Assembly: GCF_007992495.1 (NCBI RefSeq)
Contig: NZ_BKAJ01000118.1
Span: 1 to 44,386 of the forward strand
DNA length: 44,386 nt
Origin: Reyranella soli
Lineage (GTDB): Bacteria > Pseudomonadota > Alphaproteobacteria > Reyranellales > Reyranellaceae
Direction of reading: 5' to 3'
A program made the translations under genes and the position numbers. This document shows positions 27,401 to 35,018 of the stretch, piece by piece. The notes under the pieces are model-generated. The model worked only from the letters and a program-made list of their open reading frames with translations, was not told the origin of the DNA and did not search any database. Position 1 is the stretch's first letter; every line of letters starts with the position of its first letter.

Positions 27401-27502
27401 TCGAGGCTGTTCAGCCTCGATAATTTTGTGTCTCGGATGGCGTGTCCATCCGCATCGACCGTCGCGCGCCATGGTGGACGCCGTTGTCCGGCGCGCGTGC
27501 GG
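27401..27502 (-). promoter_or_regulatory. Antitermination leader with stem-loops (ANTAR target?)
   Basis: Leftward leader RNA carries three hairpins before the terminator. L1 (27489-27476) is GGAC / GTCC with hexaloop AACGGC, which has A at position 1 and G at position 4, as known for ANTAR-bound loops. L2 (27452-27434) is a 7-bp stem with a 5-base loop. L3 (27420-27401) is TCGAGGCT / AGCCTCGA; its 3' arm can pair with the terminator. A second clean A1/G4 hexaloop is not seen. Confidence 0.6.
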
Positions 27503-27508
27503 TGTGTG

Positions 27509-27537
27509 ATACTCTCGTCCACTGCCATAGCTGTCAA
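27509..27537 (-). promoter_or_regulatory. Putative sigma-70 promoter of the amidase operon
   Basis: Leftward, a perfect TTGACA (27537-27532) is followed after 17 bases by GAGTAT (27514-27509), a weak -10. Transcription would start near 27502, giving a leader of about 207 nt. The weak -10 is compatible with control mainly at the terminator. Confidence 0.55.
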
Positions 27538-27617
27538 CCGCGTTCGCCGCCGCGAGCAATGCGCCTTGACGCAAGCTGCTTTGCGCTGCCACCGTCGGAC
27601 GCGGAGTGACACGCACC

Positions 27618-28826
27618 ATGGCAAAGCGTCGACGCGAAACCGTCCATCTCGGCGTGCTCTATTCGCTGACAGGACCTTACGGTCTGGTCGGTCGCGAGAT
27701 GCTCAACGGCCTCACGCTCGCCGTCGAGCAGGTGAACTCCAGCACCGAGTTCGACTTCCAGTTCGCGCCCCTGGTTTTCGATCCGGGCGGCGACCTGCAG
27801 AACTACCAGGAGCATTGCGAGCTCTTGATCCGTGACAAGGGCGTGCGCCACATCGTCGGCTGCTACACCTCGGCATCGCGCAAGCAGGTGTTGCCGCTGA
27901 TCGAGCGCTACGACCGCCTGCTGTGGCACTCGGCGCGCTACGAAGGCTTCGAGAACAGCGACAACGTGATCTATGTCGGCGCCGCGCCCAACCAGCATGT
28001 CGTGCCGCTGGCCCGCCACATGATCGAGAACCTGGGCACCAGCGTCTATTGCGTCGGCGCCAACTATCTGTGGACTTGGGAAACCAACCGAGTGCTGCAG
28101 GAAATCGTGACAGCGGCCGGCGGTGAAATCATCGCCAAGCGCCTGGTCGCGCTGTCAGACAGCGGGATCGATCACATCGTGCGCGAGATCATCGAGCGCC
28201 GGCCGCCCATCGTCTTCAACACCCTGGTGGGCGAGGCAAGCTATCGCTTCTATCGCGACCTGCATCGCGCCCTCTCCCGCGAGCAGGCGCGCAGCCCGGG
28301 CCTGCCGCGTCCGACCATTCTAAGCTGCAGCCTGTGCGAGCCCGAGCTGCGGCTCATCGGGGGGCGCGCCTCGGTCGGCCACATCACCTCATCGGTCTAT
28401 TTCGCGAGCATCGACACGCCGGAAAACCGCAGCTTCGTACGCCGCTACCGCGAGATGTTCGGCAGCAGCAACCTGCCGTCGGTCGACGCCGAGGCCTCCT
28501 ACCTGTGTGGCCTGTTGCTGGCACGCGCCATCCGCCGCGCCGGCTCGACCGACGTCCAGGCCGTGCGCGCAGCGGCCTGGCGCGACGAGCTGCAGGCGCC
28601 GCAGGGTCTGGTCCGGGTTGATGAAGAGAACAACCACTGTTACCTCACGCCGCGCCTCGCGCGGTCGCGCTCAGGCTTCAGCTTCGAGATCCTCGACACG
28701 GCACCGGCGCCCGTGAAGCCCGACCCTTACCTGACCTGGCTCGACCTCGACGACCTGGCCCGCGGCGCACGCCGCCGACCCGAGCGCGCCGCGATCGCCG
28801 GCCAGACCCTGCGGGTGATCAAGTGA
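27618..28826 (+). CDS. AmiC-like cytosolic amide sensor
   Basis: A 402-residue type I periplasmic-binding-protein fold without a signal peptide, as in AmiC, the amide-responsive negative regulator of AmiR. Family features: HLGVLYSLTGPYGLVGREML, FDPGGDLQNYQEHCELLI, and VGCYTSASRKQVLPLIE, with YLWTWETNRVL in the hinge region. ATG 27618 is chosen (GGAG 11 bases upstream); a GTG at 27606 is possible. It overlaps the ANTAR gene by 4 bases, typical of amiC-amiR pairs whose products form a complex. It is transcribed divergently from the amidase/transporter operon it should control. The ligand is inferred to be a short amide. Confidence 0.88.
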   Translation: MAKRRRETVHLGVLYSLTGPYGLVGREMLNGLTLAVEQVNSSTEFDFQFAPLVFDPGGDLQNYQEHCELLIRDKGVRHIVGCYTSASRKQVLPLIERYDRLLWHSARYEGFENSDNVIYVGAAPNQHVVPLARHMIENLGTSVYCVGANYLWTWETNRVLQEIVTAAGGEIIAKRLVALSDSGIDHIVREIIERRPPIVFNTLVGEASYRFYRDLHRALSREQARSPGLPRPTILSCSLCEPELRLIGGRASVGHITSSVYFASIDTPENRSFVRRYREMFGSSNLPSVDAEASYLCGLLLARAIRRAGSTDVQAVRAAAWRDELQAPQGLVRVDEENNHCYLTPRLARSRSGFSFEILDTAPAPVKPDPYLTWLDLDDLARGARRRPERAAIAGQTLRVIK

Positions 28827-29416
28827 ATCGCCGGCACTCGCGCTCGTTCCGCGGCCTGCACGCACTCATCGAGCATCCGCCGGGCCGGGACCGCACGGTG
28901 CTGCAGACCCAGCTCGAGTTGCTGGGGCTCAAAGTTACTGTTCACGATTCGGCGGCGCCCTCGCACGACTCCATCGACATTCTGTTCTTCGACGCCGACG
29001 GCGAGCAGGCCTTCGAGTCCGAGGAGGCGCATCGCGACCTCGGCCTGCCAGCGGTGGCTCTGATCGGCTCGGAAACGCCGAGCCGACTGCAGGCCATGCT
29101 GGCGCGCCAGCCGTCGGCCTATCTGATGAAGCCGATCCGCTCGACTGGCATCTATGCATCGCTCGCCATCGCGACGCACCAGTACGCGACGCTGCAGGCG
29201 ATGCGTCGCAAGCTGGCGTCGGCCGAGGAACGGCTGCGGTCGCGGCGGCTACTGCTAGCGGCCATGCTGCAGATCATGAACCAGGCGCAGGTCGGCGAGG
29301 CCGAGGCCTTCCGGATGCTGCGACGCGCAGCGATGTCCCGCCGCCAGACGGTCGAGGCGGTGAGCGCGCAGATCCTGGCCGGCGACTTTCCTGTGCCGCG
29401 TCTGCTCGCGGGGTAA
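28823..29416 (+). CDS. AmiR-like ANTAR antiterminator
   Basis: A 197-residue protein starting at GTG 28823 within GTGA overlap of the sensor gene. Residues about 12-110 resemble a pseudo-receiver (IDILFFDADGEQAFES, LMKPI) lacking the usual acidic cluster, so control is by AmiC binding rather than phosphorylation. A coiled-coil linker (AMRRKLASAEERLRSRR) leads to the RNA-binding ANTAR domain at about 137-184 (LLAAMLQIMNQAQVGEAEAF, RMLRRAAMSRRQTVEAV). It is expected to bind leader stem-loops and prevent termination. The obvious target is the attenuator upstream of the divergent amidase operon. Confidence 0.9.
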   Translation: MNRRHSRSFRGLHALIEHPPGRDRTVLQTQLELLGLKVTVHDSAAPSHDSIDILFFDADGEQAFESEEAHRDLGLPAVALIGSETPSRLQAMLARQPSAYLMKPIRSTGIYASLAIATHQYATLQAMRRKLASAEERLRSRRLLLAAMLQIMNQAQVGEAEAFRMLRRAAMSRRQTVEAVSAQILAGDFPVPRLLAG

Positions 29417-29426
29417 AGGCCGGCAC

Positions 29427-29530
29427 CTACATCTTCTTCCAACCCCCCACCTGCTCGAAAGCTGCCTTATAGATGGTCGGCTCGTCGAAGTGCTTGCCGA
29501 CAACGCATCGACGACGCCGGTAGCGGCCAG
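29427..29530 (-). pseudogene. Unidentified C-terminal remnant
   Basis: A leftward frame ends GKHFDEPTIYKAAFEQVGGW, KKM and TAG (29427-29429). Upstream, a neighbouring frame carries ACLAATGVVDAL. It looks like the tail of a larger protein, but I cannot name the family. It sits between the ANTAR gene end and a GC hairpin. Confidence 0.35.
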
Positions 29531-29624
29531 ACATGCCACTGGGCCTGAGCGCGACGAGCTTCAGCCGCCTTTGTCAGAGCAAGGGTTGCCACCAGATGGC
29601 AAGAGGGTGAGGCCCGAGAGTAGA

Positions 29625-29647
29625 CCCCGCCCGGTTCCCGGGCGGGG
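29625..29647. terminator. GC-rich hairpin between convergent genes
   Basis: A 10-bp perfect stem CCCCGCCCGG / CCGGGCGGGG with TTC loop lies 17 bases past the leftward DUF736 stop and about 210 past the rightward ANTAR gene stop. No T-run; a bidirectional terminator is likely. Confidence 0.55.
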
Positions 29648-29663
29648 CTCTGGGGGCGTCGGC

Positions 29664-29988
29664 TTACTCGCCGTTCTTCTTGCTGCTGCGAGACCAGATC
29701 AGGGTGTAGCTCTCGCCATCCGGATCATCGAACAGGTTGGCGAAGATCGGCGCCGTGAAGCTCGGGTCGTCGAGCTTGAGGAAGAGGTAGTCCCTGCCCT
29801 CGCTCGACTGGTTCGACCAGGCCGCCCCGATCTCGGCGCGACCGACGAAGACCCGGTGGCCGGGGGGCGTTGTCGTTGGAGCGATTGGCCTCGGGAACCA
29901 TGCGGACGCCCTTGGCCTGGACGCTGAGCGTCACGATCTCACCCTGGTACTCGTTGCCGGACTTCTTGAAGGAACCGATGTTAGCCAT
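29664..29988 (-). pseudogene. DUF736 protein, one-base homopolymer frameshift
   Basis: ATG 29988 follows AGGAGA. The product starts MANIGSFKKSGNEYQGEIVT, then LSVQAKGVRMVPEANRSNDN. At the G-run 29862-29867 one extra base shifts the frame; removing it gives APGHRVFVGRAEIGAAWSN, then DYLFLKLDDPSFTAPIFANL and a normal end SSKKNGE. The rejoined product of about 107 residues is full-length for DUF736, a small protein of alphaproteobacterial plasmids and integrative elements with no established biochemical role. A repeated structured element lies about 118 bases upstream. A single homopolymer indel could be a sequencing artefact. Confidence 0.75.
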
Positions 29989-30070
29989 GTCACTTCTCCT
30001 TGTTGTTTCGAACCCGCGACCATCGCGGCCTCGATGGCGTTCTGCAGGCCGGAAGCGATCGACGACGCAC

Positions 30071-30177
30071 CCGCTCGCGGGCCGGAGCAGAGCGGAGGAT
30101 AGCGGCGCTGAGACTTTCTTGCCTCGCGAGGAATGGGCGAAGCCCAGGGGAAGAAAGTCTCAGCGACGCCGTTGCGG
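30071..30177 (-). other. Repeated structured leader element, copy 1
   Basis: Leftward of this block lies DUF736. A 15-bp perfect stem CGCTGAGACTTTCTT / AAGAAAGTCTCAGCG (30106-30120 with 30151-30165) encloses a conserved CCTCGCGAGGAAT / AGGGG and an inner GGGC-GAA-GCCC hairpin. Conserved flanks are GGCCGGAGC.GAGCGGAGGA on one side and GCCGTTGCGG on the other. It matches copy 2 at 36041-36143, with sequence changes in both stems that keep most pairs. The stem edge is 118 bases from the DUF736 start. Candidate cis-regulatory RNA or DNA element. Confidence 0.7.
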
Positions 30178-30336
30178 CTCAGGCGATCGAGGCGCAGCCG
30201 TCCTCTGGCCAGATCAGCCAAAGAGAGGCCGAGGTCGCGCCGAACAGCATCCTCGGAGAAGACGCGCCTGACGTGAAAGGTCCTGCACAAGAGAGCCGGT
30301 ACACCAGGCGAAGAGAAAGAGGCTGTGGCGTAGGAA

Positions 30337-30462
30337 AAGGACGGCATCCCGTCAGACGCCAACAAGCCCAACGACAATGCCGTCAACCGGGCCGTCGTCG
30401 GGCGTGCCGAGATCGGAGCAGCCTGGTCGAAGCAGTCGAAAAGGCCGCTCCACCAGGCGTAG
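30337..30462 (+). pseudogene. DUF736 internal fragment
   Basis: A rightward frame reads KDGIPSDANKPNDNAVNRAV, then VGRAEIGAAWSKQSKR and TAG. The NDNA...VGRAEIGAAWS.QS core is the centre of DUF736, matching the gene at 29664-29988 but on the opposite strand and without either end. It is a truncated second copy. Confidence 0.6.
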
Positions 30463-30608
30463 GGTCCGGAGCACCTCGATAAACCCGTCTGATTGTATGA
30501 GGAGTCGAAGCTGACCGGCACGCTCATCTAAGCGGCGCAAGTACATTCCAGACCAGCACCCCGCGCCCTGAACAATGGGTGTGCGACCTGTTCGTCGTTC
30601 CTAAATAG

Positions 30609-31592
30609 CTAACCTCCAGTACGCAACTCCGAGGGAACCATGCCGTAGCGTCGGCGAAACGCCCGATTGAAATGGGATAGGTCCCTAAACCCCGCGTCGA
30701 GCGCTATGGTGCTGATCTTCTGGCGGGCATGGAGGGGGCTCGTCAGCAGCCGATGCGCGCGGGCAAGCCGCTGCGCCAGCACATACTCAGTAAAGGTCGT
30801 GCCTTCACTTTCAAATAACCGCTGGATCTGCCGCGCTTTGATCCGATGGCGCGCGGCGATTGTCCCCACTGACAGGTTAGCTTGGTCGAGCCGACTCGCG
30901 ATGTCCTCCTTGATCACGGGCAACCGCGCCGCGCGTCCGCCGCGGGCGTTGGCAAATTCGGTTGCGTCCCGCGTTGCTCCGATAGCGAGCGCGATCAGAT
31001 CGTGAATGTGCACAACAGCCTGCCGTCGAAGTTCGGGCACCGCAAAGGTTCCTGCTTCCTGGAGAATGCCAAGGTAGCGTGTCAGAAGCTGCAAAGCAGG
31101 ACTATCGGCCGGTATCGGCCGACCATACGCATTGTCGAGGCCGGAAACGAGCGGCGAGAGCAGGCGCACCGGCACGCGCAGCAAGCTAACTGAATTCTGA
31201 GCGGGGCCTCCGAACGAAGCGGGCTCAGCCCCCGTCAGGACGACCGCTTCGCCGCATTTCATGTTGAGCGTGCGGCCGAGATGACGGACCTCGTAGCCGG
31301 GCGTCAGCCCGGCGATCAGGAAAACATCATCGTGCTCGATGAACTCGCGGGAGCGGCGATAGATCGCTGCCGACCGGGAAGCCTCGTACAGCGCAAGACC
31401 CGGCATTCGACGGAAGGTTACAGCTGTATGAAAGTCGTTTTCTACGAGCGGCTCGACCTGCACCTTCTGTAGGTTTCGACCGAAGACCTCGTGCAAAACC
31501 TCAAGGCGTTCGCGCGGCGCATAATCGTCAGTCGAGAACCGAACGACAGCGCAGTCGTCGTCAGGTGCAGCGATACCACTCGAAGCGCTCAT
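30609..31592 (-). CDS. AraC-family transcriptional regulator
   Basis: A 327-residue regulator. The N-terminal 200 or so residues (ERLEVLHEVFGRNLQKVQVE, FIEHDDVFLIAGLTPGYEV) resemble the AraC-binding-like domain of AraC/XylS regulators with control-binding function. The C-terminal about 100 residues carry the double helix-turn-helix: NLSVGTIAARHRIKARQIQR and ISTIALDAGFRDLSHFNRAF, ending RRRYGMVPSELR. Start 31592 follows GGAG by 6 bases; ATG 31619 is an alternative. The divergent neighbour is a small membrane protein gene, a possible target. Effector unknown. Confidence 0.88.
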   Translation of the reverse strand: MSASSGIAAPDDDCAVVRFSTDDYAPRERLEVLHEVFGRNLQKVQVEPLVENDFHTAVTFRRMPGLALYEASRSAAIYRRSREFIEHDDVFLIAGLTPGYEVRHLGRTLNMKCGEAVVLTGAEPASFGGPAQNSVSLLRVPVRLLSPLVSGLDNAYGRPIPADSPALQLLTRYLGILQEAGTFAVPELRRQAVVHIHDLIALAIGATRDATEFANARGGRAARLPVIKEDIASRLDQANLSVGTIAARHRIKARQIQRLFESEGTTFTEYVLAQRLARAHRLLTSPLHARQKISTIALDAGFRDLSHFNRAFRRRYGMVPSELRTGG

Positions 31593-31845
31593 GGCAGACT
31601 CCAACTCAGTATGCGTCATCTGCTCGTAGCAAAGCCTGCATTCTATAATGGTCGGCTGTTCGTTCGAATGTGCGCAATGCCACATCGACGAAAGGCCCAT
31701 CAGATGGCCGTCCCAGTCCTACCTCATTGTCGCGGGAGTCCAAGATCAGGCGCGCAATGATCGCTAGAACATCCGTCAACTGCGACGATGCGAGAGATAG
31801 GCCCAGGCACCTCGCAGATTTCTGCCCCAGCAGGAAGGCAACCCG

Positions 31846-32178
31846 ATGAGCAACCTGTCGGTCATCGACGGAATAGGCTTTGGCGCCGCTGGCCTTGTGC
31901 TTGCGACGTTCTGCATGGGCTCGATGAACGCCCTGCGTTGGGTTGCGATCGCAAGCAACGTGGCGTTCATAGCCTACGGCTATCTCGGACATCTTGCACC
32001 GGTGCTGCTGCTTCATGCGCTGCTGCTGCCGGTCAACATCTACCGATTGACGCAACTGCGCGGCGCGCACCCCCCACCCGATTTGGCCGAGTTGCAGCGA
32101 GAGGCCGGGCGCGGCTCTCAGCAACGCGCCTCTTCGGGCTTTCTGCGGGCTGCGGAACCGAAAGCTCGATGCAGATGA
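31846..32178 (+). CDS. Small inner-membrane protein
   Basis: ATG 31846 follows AGGAAGG. The 110-residue product has three hydrophobic segments: IGFGAAGLVLATFCMGSM, LRWVAIASNVAFIAYGYLG, and APVLLLHALLLPVNIYRLTQ, then a charged cytoplasmic tail. The FCM...ALR..AI.SNVAFI.YG.....PVLLLH..L.P.N.YRL pattern recurs in small membrane proteins and in membrane-anchored cyclic-nucleotide-like proteins; no activity is assigned. It ends 10 bases before the LuxR-type gene, so the two may form an operon. Confidence 0.75.
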   Translation: MSNLSVIDGIGFGAAGLVLATFCMGSMNALRWVAIASNVAFIAYGYLGHLAPVLLLHALLLPVNIYRLTQLRGAHPPPDLAELQREAGRGSQQRASSGFLRAAEPKARCR

Positions 32179-32188
32179 CCTCGACGAG

Positions 32189-33388
32189 ATGGCGGCGGTC
32201 TCATCCGAGAACTCTAGTCCAAGAAAACAGGAGCGCCTGGCCTTGTCTCGCATCGAAGAGCCCCCGCATGAGCTTTTGGACCTCATCTATGACGCTGCCG
32301 CAGATGACCACCTATGGGTGCCGGTTCTTGAGGAGATCGCCAAGTTGACCAACAGCGCCGCGGGCGTTCTGTTGTGCCAATCGATCCGGGACCGCACGAT
32401 CTTCTTCGAGCACCACACCAATACGAGCGAAGAGTGCATTCGCATTCTCAAAGAGCGGCATATGGTCAATCCCTGGACCGTTCACATGTCCACTCACAGT
32501 CCGGTCGGGGTCGTGGTGCCTTCGGATACAATCCTGCCGCTGTCGAACCTGCAACGGACGGCGTTCTTCGATGAGGTCATGCGCCCCCAGGGTTTGGGTC
32601 ACAGCGCCATGATCGGCCTGGCTCAGAAGCCAGACTTCGGAGTGGGGTTCAGCGTGAACCGCGGACCGCGACAAGGTCCCTACGGTGACCAGGAGCTTCG
32701 CCTTCTCGAGAAGCTGGGGCCCCATATGCTTCGGTCGGTGAGGCTCGGCCTTCGGATGGACGCCTACAAGGCATTGCAGCGCGCCGAGTGGCAAACGCTC
32801 GAGTCCCTTGCGGTCGGCGTGATCCTGCTCGACCGCAAAGCACGGGTCCTCTTCGCGAACAGAGCGGCTCGACTTCTCGGCGGCGAGCATGGACCACTGC
32901 GACTCCGCCATTCGAAAGTGGCCCACATCTCGCCGTCGCACTCGCGCCGTCTGGACGAGATCGTTCAATCGGCCCTGCGCGGCACGCCGACAGCAACGAT
33001 CGCCGTACCGCACGTCGACCGTGGCAGTCCGCTCACGATTCTTGCCTCCTCCGTGCGCGCGCAGGACGTGGACAGGTTCGCCGACGCCAACCTGAAAGGC
33101 GCTGCCGTCCTGTTGTTTATCATCGACGCCACCAACAAATCCGGCGTACCTGCCAGCGTACTGATGGATGCATACGGCCTGACACCTGCCGAAGCCAGAG
33201 TCGCCCTTGCGATCGCCTCGGGCCTCAGCATCCCCGAAACAGCCAGCGCGCTCAGCCTCTCGCTCAACACGATCAAGACGCAACTGCAGGCCGTGTTCGG
33301 CAAGAGTGGCCTGAACCGACAGACAGACCTGGCGCGCATGATTGCGTCCATCGGATTGGTCAATGCGGGCAAACCCGAAACCAAGTGA
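32189..33388 (+). CDS. LuxR-type helix-turn-helix regulator
   Basis: A 399-residue protein. The N-terminal part has a sensor-like layout (LLDLIYDAAADDHLWVPVLE, VNPWTVHMSTHSPVGVVVPS) and a central PAS-like region (LESLAVGVILLDRKARVLFA, then NRAARLL). The C-terminal 60 residues are a LuxR-type helix-turn-helix: YGLTPAEARVALAIASGLSI, then PETASALSLSLNTIKTQLQA and VFGKSGLNRQTDLARMI. It resembles regulators often found alone near membrane or metabolic genes. The ligand is unknown. It probably belongs to an operon with the preceding small membrane protein. Confidence 0.85.
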   Translation: MAAVSSENSSPRKQERLALSRIEEPPHELLDLIYDAAADDHLWVPVLEEIAKLTNSAAGVLLCQSIRDRTIFFEHHTNTSEECIRILKERHMVNPWTVHMSTHSPVGVVVPSDTILPLSNLQRTAFFDEVMRPQGLGHSAMIGLAQKPDFGVGFSVNRGPRQGPYGDQELRLLEKLGPHMLRSVRLGLRMDAYKALQRAEWQTLESLAVGVILLDRKARVLFANRAARLLGGEHGPLRLRHSKVAHISPSHSRRLDEIVQSALRGTPTATIAVPHVDRGSPLTILASSVRAQDVDRFADANLKGAAVLLFIIDATNKSGVPASVLMDAYGLTPAEARVALAIASGLSIPETASALSLSLNTIKTQLQAVFGKSGLNRQTDLARMIASIGLVNAGKPETK

Positions 33389-33403
33389 ACGCTTTGGCAA
33401 AAC

Positions 33404-33793
33404 TCAGGGATTGCTTCCATGTCTGACAGCATAGGCACGCTCTCGTCCAACGTGGTCCAAGCGAATTGGCGATGACGCGGCACCGGCCTCCATGTCCACA
33501 CTTGCAAGCACGACGGGAACGCGGCGCCGTTTGGCCGCCGTGAGCGCGATCACCGCCAGACAGCACAATGCATACAGGACGCTGGCTGCGCCCAGCAGAA
33601 GATCACTGAGGTTGATGATGGCGTAGAGCCCGGTGGAAAGGTGGCAACCGGTCCAAAGCGCCCACGTCGCATACGAGATGGCTGATGCGCCGTTGCGGTC
33701 GCGTACCACTTTATAGATCTGGGGAAGGTACGACACCAGGCGCAAGCCGCTGAATGCCGTGAACCCCAAAAGCGACGCTTCTGACAGTGTCAT
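33404..33793 (-). CDS. PQ-loop-like small membrane protein
   Basis: A 129-residue membrane protein from ATG 33793 (GAGGGAA upstream). Three hydrophobic segments include LGFTAFSGLRLVSYLPQIYK, then SAISYATWALWTGCHLSTGL and LLLGAASVLYALCCLAVIAL. The YLPQIYKV.R...ASAIS...W sequence is PQ-loop/SemiSWEET-like, so it could be a small half-transporter. It is convergent with the LuxR-type gene. A charged cytoplasmic tail follows. No substrate can be assigned. Confidence 0.7.
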   Translation of the reverse strand: MTLSEASLLGFTAFSGLRLVSYLPQIYKVVRDRNGASAISYATWALWTGCHLSTGLYAIINLSDLLLGAASVLYALCCLAVIALTAAKRRRVPVVLASVDMEAGAASSPIRLDHVGRERAYAVRHGSNP

Positions 33794-34349
33794 CTGGTTC
33801 CCTCACTACAGGCGATGCGCTCGGTGCCAACGGCTGTGGGATCGACCAAGAAAGTTGTCGGCGCCCAACCATTTTGAGTTGAGAAGACCACTTTAGGTCG
33901 ACGTCACAACGCGCACATCACCTGACCGGGTGATGACGGAACAAGCAACTGCTCACGCCTTGACCAAGAATGGACATGGTCGAGCCGGTCCTGATGCCGC
34001 TCGTGCCGCTCCGCACTGCGCAAGGTCGAGCAACCGCAGGCACTCGGGCGCAATGGCCGCACCTAATGTGGCGCGCCATGTCGTCGAGAACCAATTCGCA
34101 CATCGCCAGCCGCATGCGGTGAGCGCCGGTGAGCACCGCGGCGCGGCTAGTCGCGGTCAACGGGACTTGAGGTGCTCGGCGCCGAAGGGCTCAAACGCGA
34201 CACGACGTCATCGTCACCCAGATTGCGGACGTAGAGACGGCCATCTTTGGGCTCCAACTTCATCGCCACCTTGAACCACGCCTCGTCTTCGTCGAGCACG
34301 TGGCCACGCGTGCGATGATGGGTAGATGGCTCCGGGCAACCATGTCGGG
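33794..34349. other. Mostly non-coding; a leftward protein scrap
   Basis: The only protein-like piece is leftward at about 34140-34320: VLDEDEAWFKVAMKLEPKDG, then RLYVRNLGDDDVVSRLSP and TAG. It has no start codon in frame, so it is a relic or part of a frameshifted gene of unknown family. Confidence 0.35.
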
Positions 34350-34484
34350 CGGCTGGCCTACCCGCCCCTCAAGCTCGACGATCCGCGCTTAACGGCGCCC
34401 ATCGTGCGCAACTTGTTCGACGATGAAGATCGTTTAGACCACTATCCTCGCCCGTCGTGTGATCGCAAGTCGACAGCTGCGTGA
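34350..34484 (+). pseudogene. DUF736 C-terminal fragment
   Basis: A rightward frame reads RLAYPPLKLDDPRLTAPIVR, then NLFDDEDRLDHYPRPS and TGA at 34482. It aligns with the C-terminus of the DUF736 gene (DYLFLKLDDPSFTAPIFANL FDD.DG). The N-terminal part is missing. It overlaps the end of the leftward membrane protein gene. Third DUF736 copy in the window. Confidence 0.55.
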
Positions 34485-34921
34485 GCCGTACCCTGCAGGG
34501 GATCATGCGAGGCTGATGGCGGGGTGACAACCGCCATGCGCGCAAGAGCAGTCACGCCAACAACAAGAGCGCCAACGGCCGCAAAGGCATGCTGCCAACT
34601 TGCGGCAGGCACGCCGATGCCGGCGAGCGCAAAGCATAGCTGATAGCCGGCGACGGCCGCGGGCACGGCATAGACCAGCCCAATGATGAGGCGGATCAAC
34701 GGTGCGCGAACGGCGGTCAGGACAATCTGTCCGAGCACCAAGATCGTGACGCCGACAAGGAAACCGACGACCAGTGCGCCGATGAAGCCGGAGCCACTGT
34801 GAAAGGCAGCCAAGCCTGCGCTCAGTCCAGCGAAGAAGGGAAGTGCATAAACGGCCAGCGTGAACAGCAGCCAGCAGAAGAAGCCGAGGCCGAAAACGCT
34901 GAGAACGATACCGATGGCCAT
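34442..34921 (-). CDS. Hypothetical four-span membrane protein
   Basis: ATG 34921 is preceded by GGAGAT. The 159-residue protein opens MAIGIVLSVFGLGFFCWLLF and has four hydrophobic stretches (ALPFFAGLSAGLAAF, GALVVGFLVGVTILVLGQIV, LIGLVYAVPAAVAGYQLCFA and a last one in AAVGALVVGVTALARM). This suggests an inner-membrane protein. Such small Gly/Ala-rich membrane proteins are common near DUF2493 genes on integrative elements; no function is established. It ends over the DUF736 fragment. The longer upstream reading lacks support. Confidence 0.75.
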   Translation of the reverse strand: MAIGIVLSVFGLGFFCWLLFTLAVYALPFFAGLSAGLAAFHSGSGFIGALVVGFLVGVTILVLGQIVLTAVRAPLIRLIIGLVYAVPAAVAGYQLCFALAGIGVPAASWQHAFAAVGALVVGVTALARMAVVTPPSASHDPLQGTAHAAVDLRSHDGRG

Positions 34922-35018
34922 GGTGGATCTCCAGACACAGGTTGAGGACCTGCGCGTTCCACCACCACCTCGGCGCGCCAGGTGATAATCGAAGGCAAAG
35001 TTGGCCAAAAGGCGGTGC

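Noticed and set aside
20209..27835. Long rightward open frames opposite the amidase/transporter operon (e.g. 20209-21195, 22202-23479, 24492-25976, 25847-27835)
   Set aside because: They mirror GC-rich genes on the other strand, lack family motifs, and have Arg/Gly/His-rich composition typical of antisense frames. The leftward genes have intact catalytic and Walker motifs.
29427..29530. Naming the FDEPTIYKAAFEQVGGWKKM tail as a specific enzyme
   Set aside because: The piece looks coding but I could not assign it to a family without a search, so it stays unnamed.
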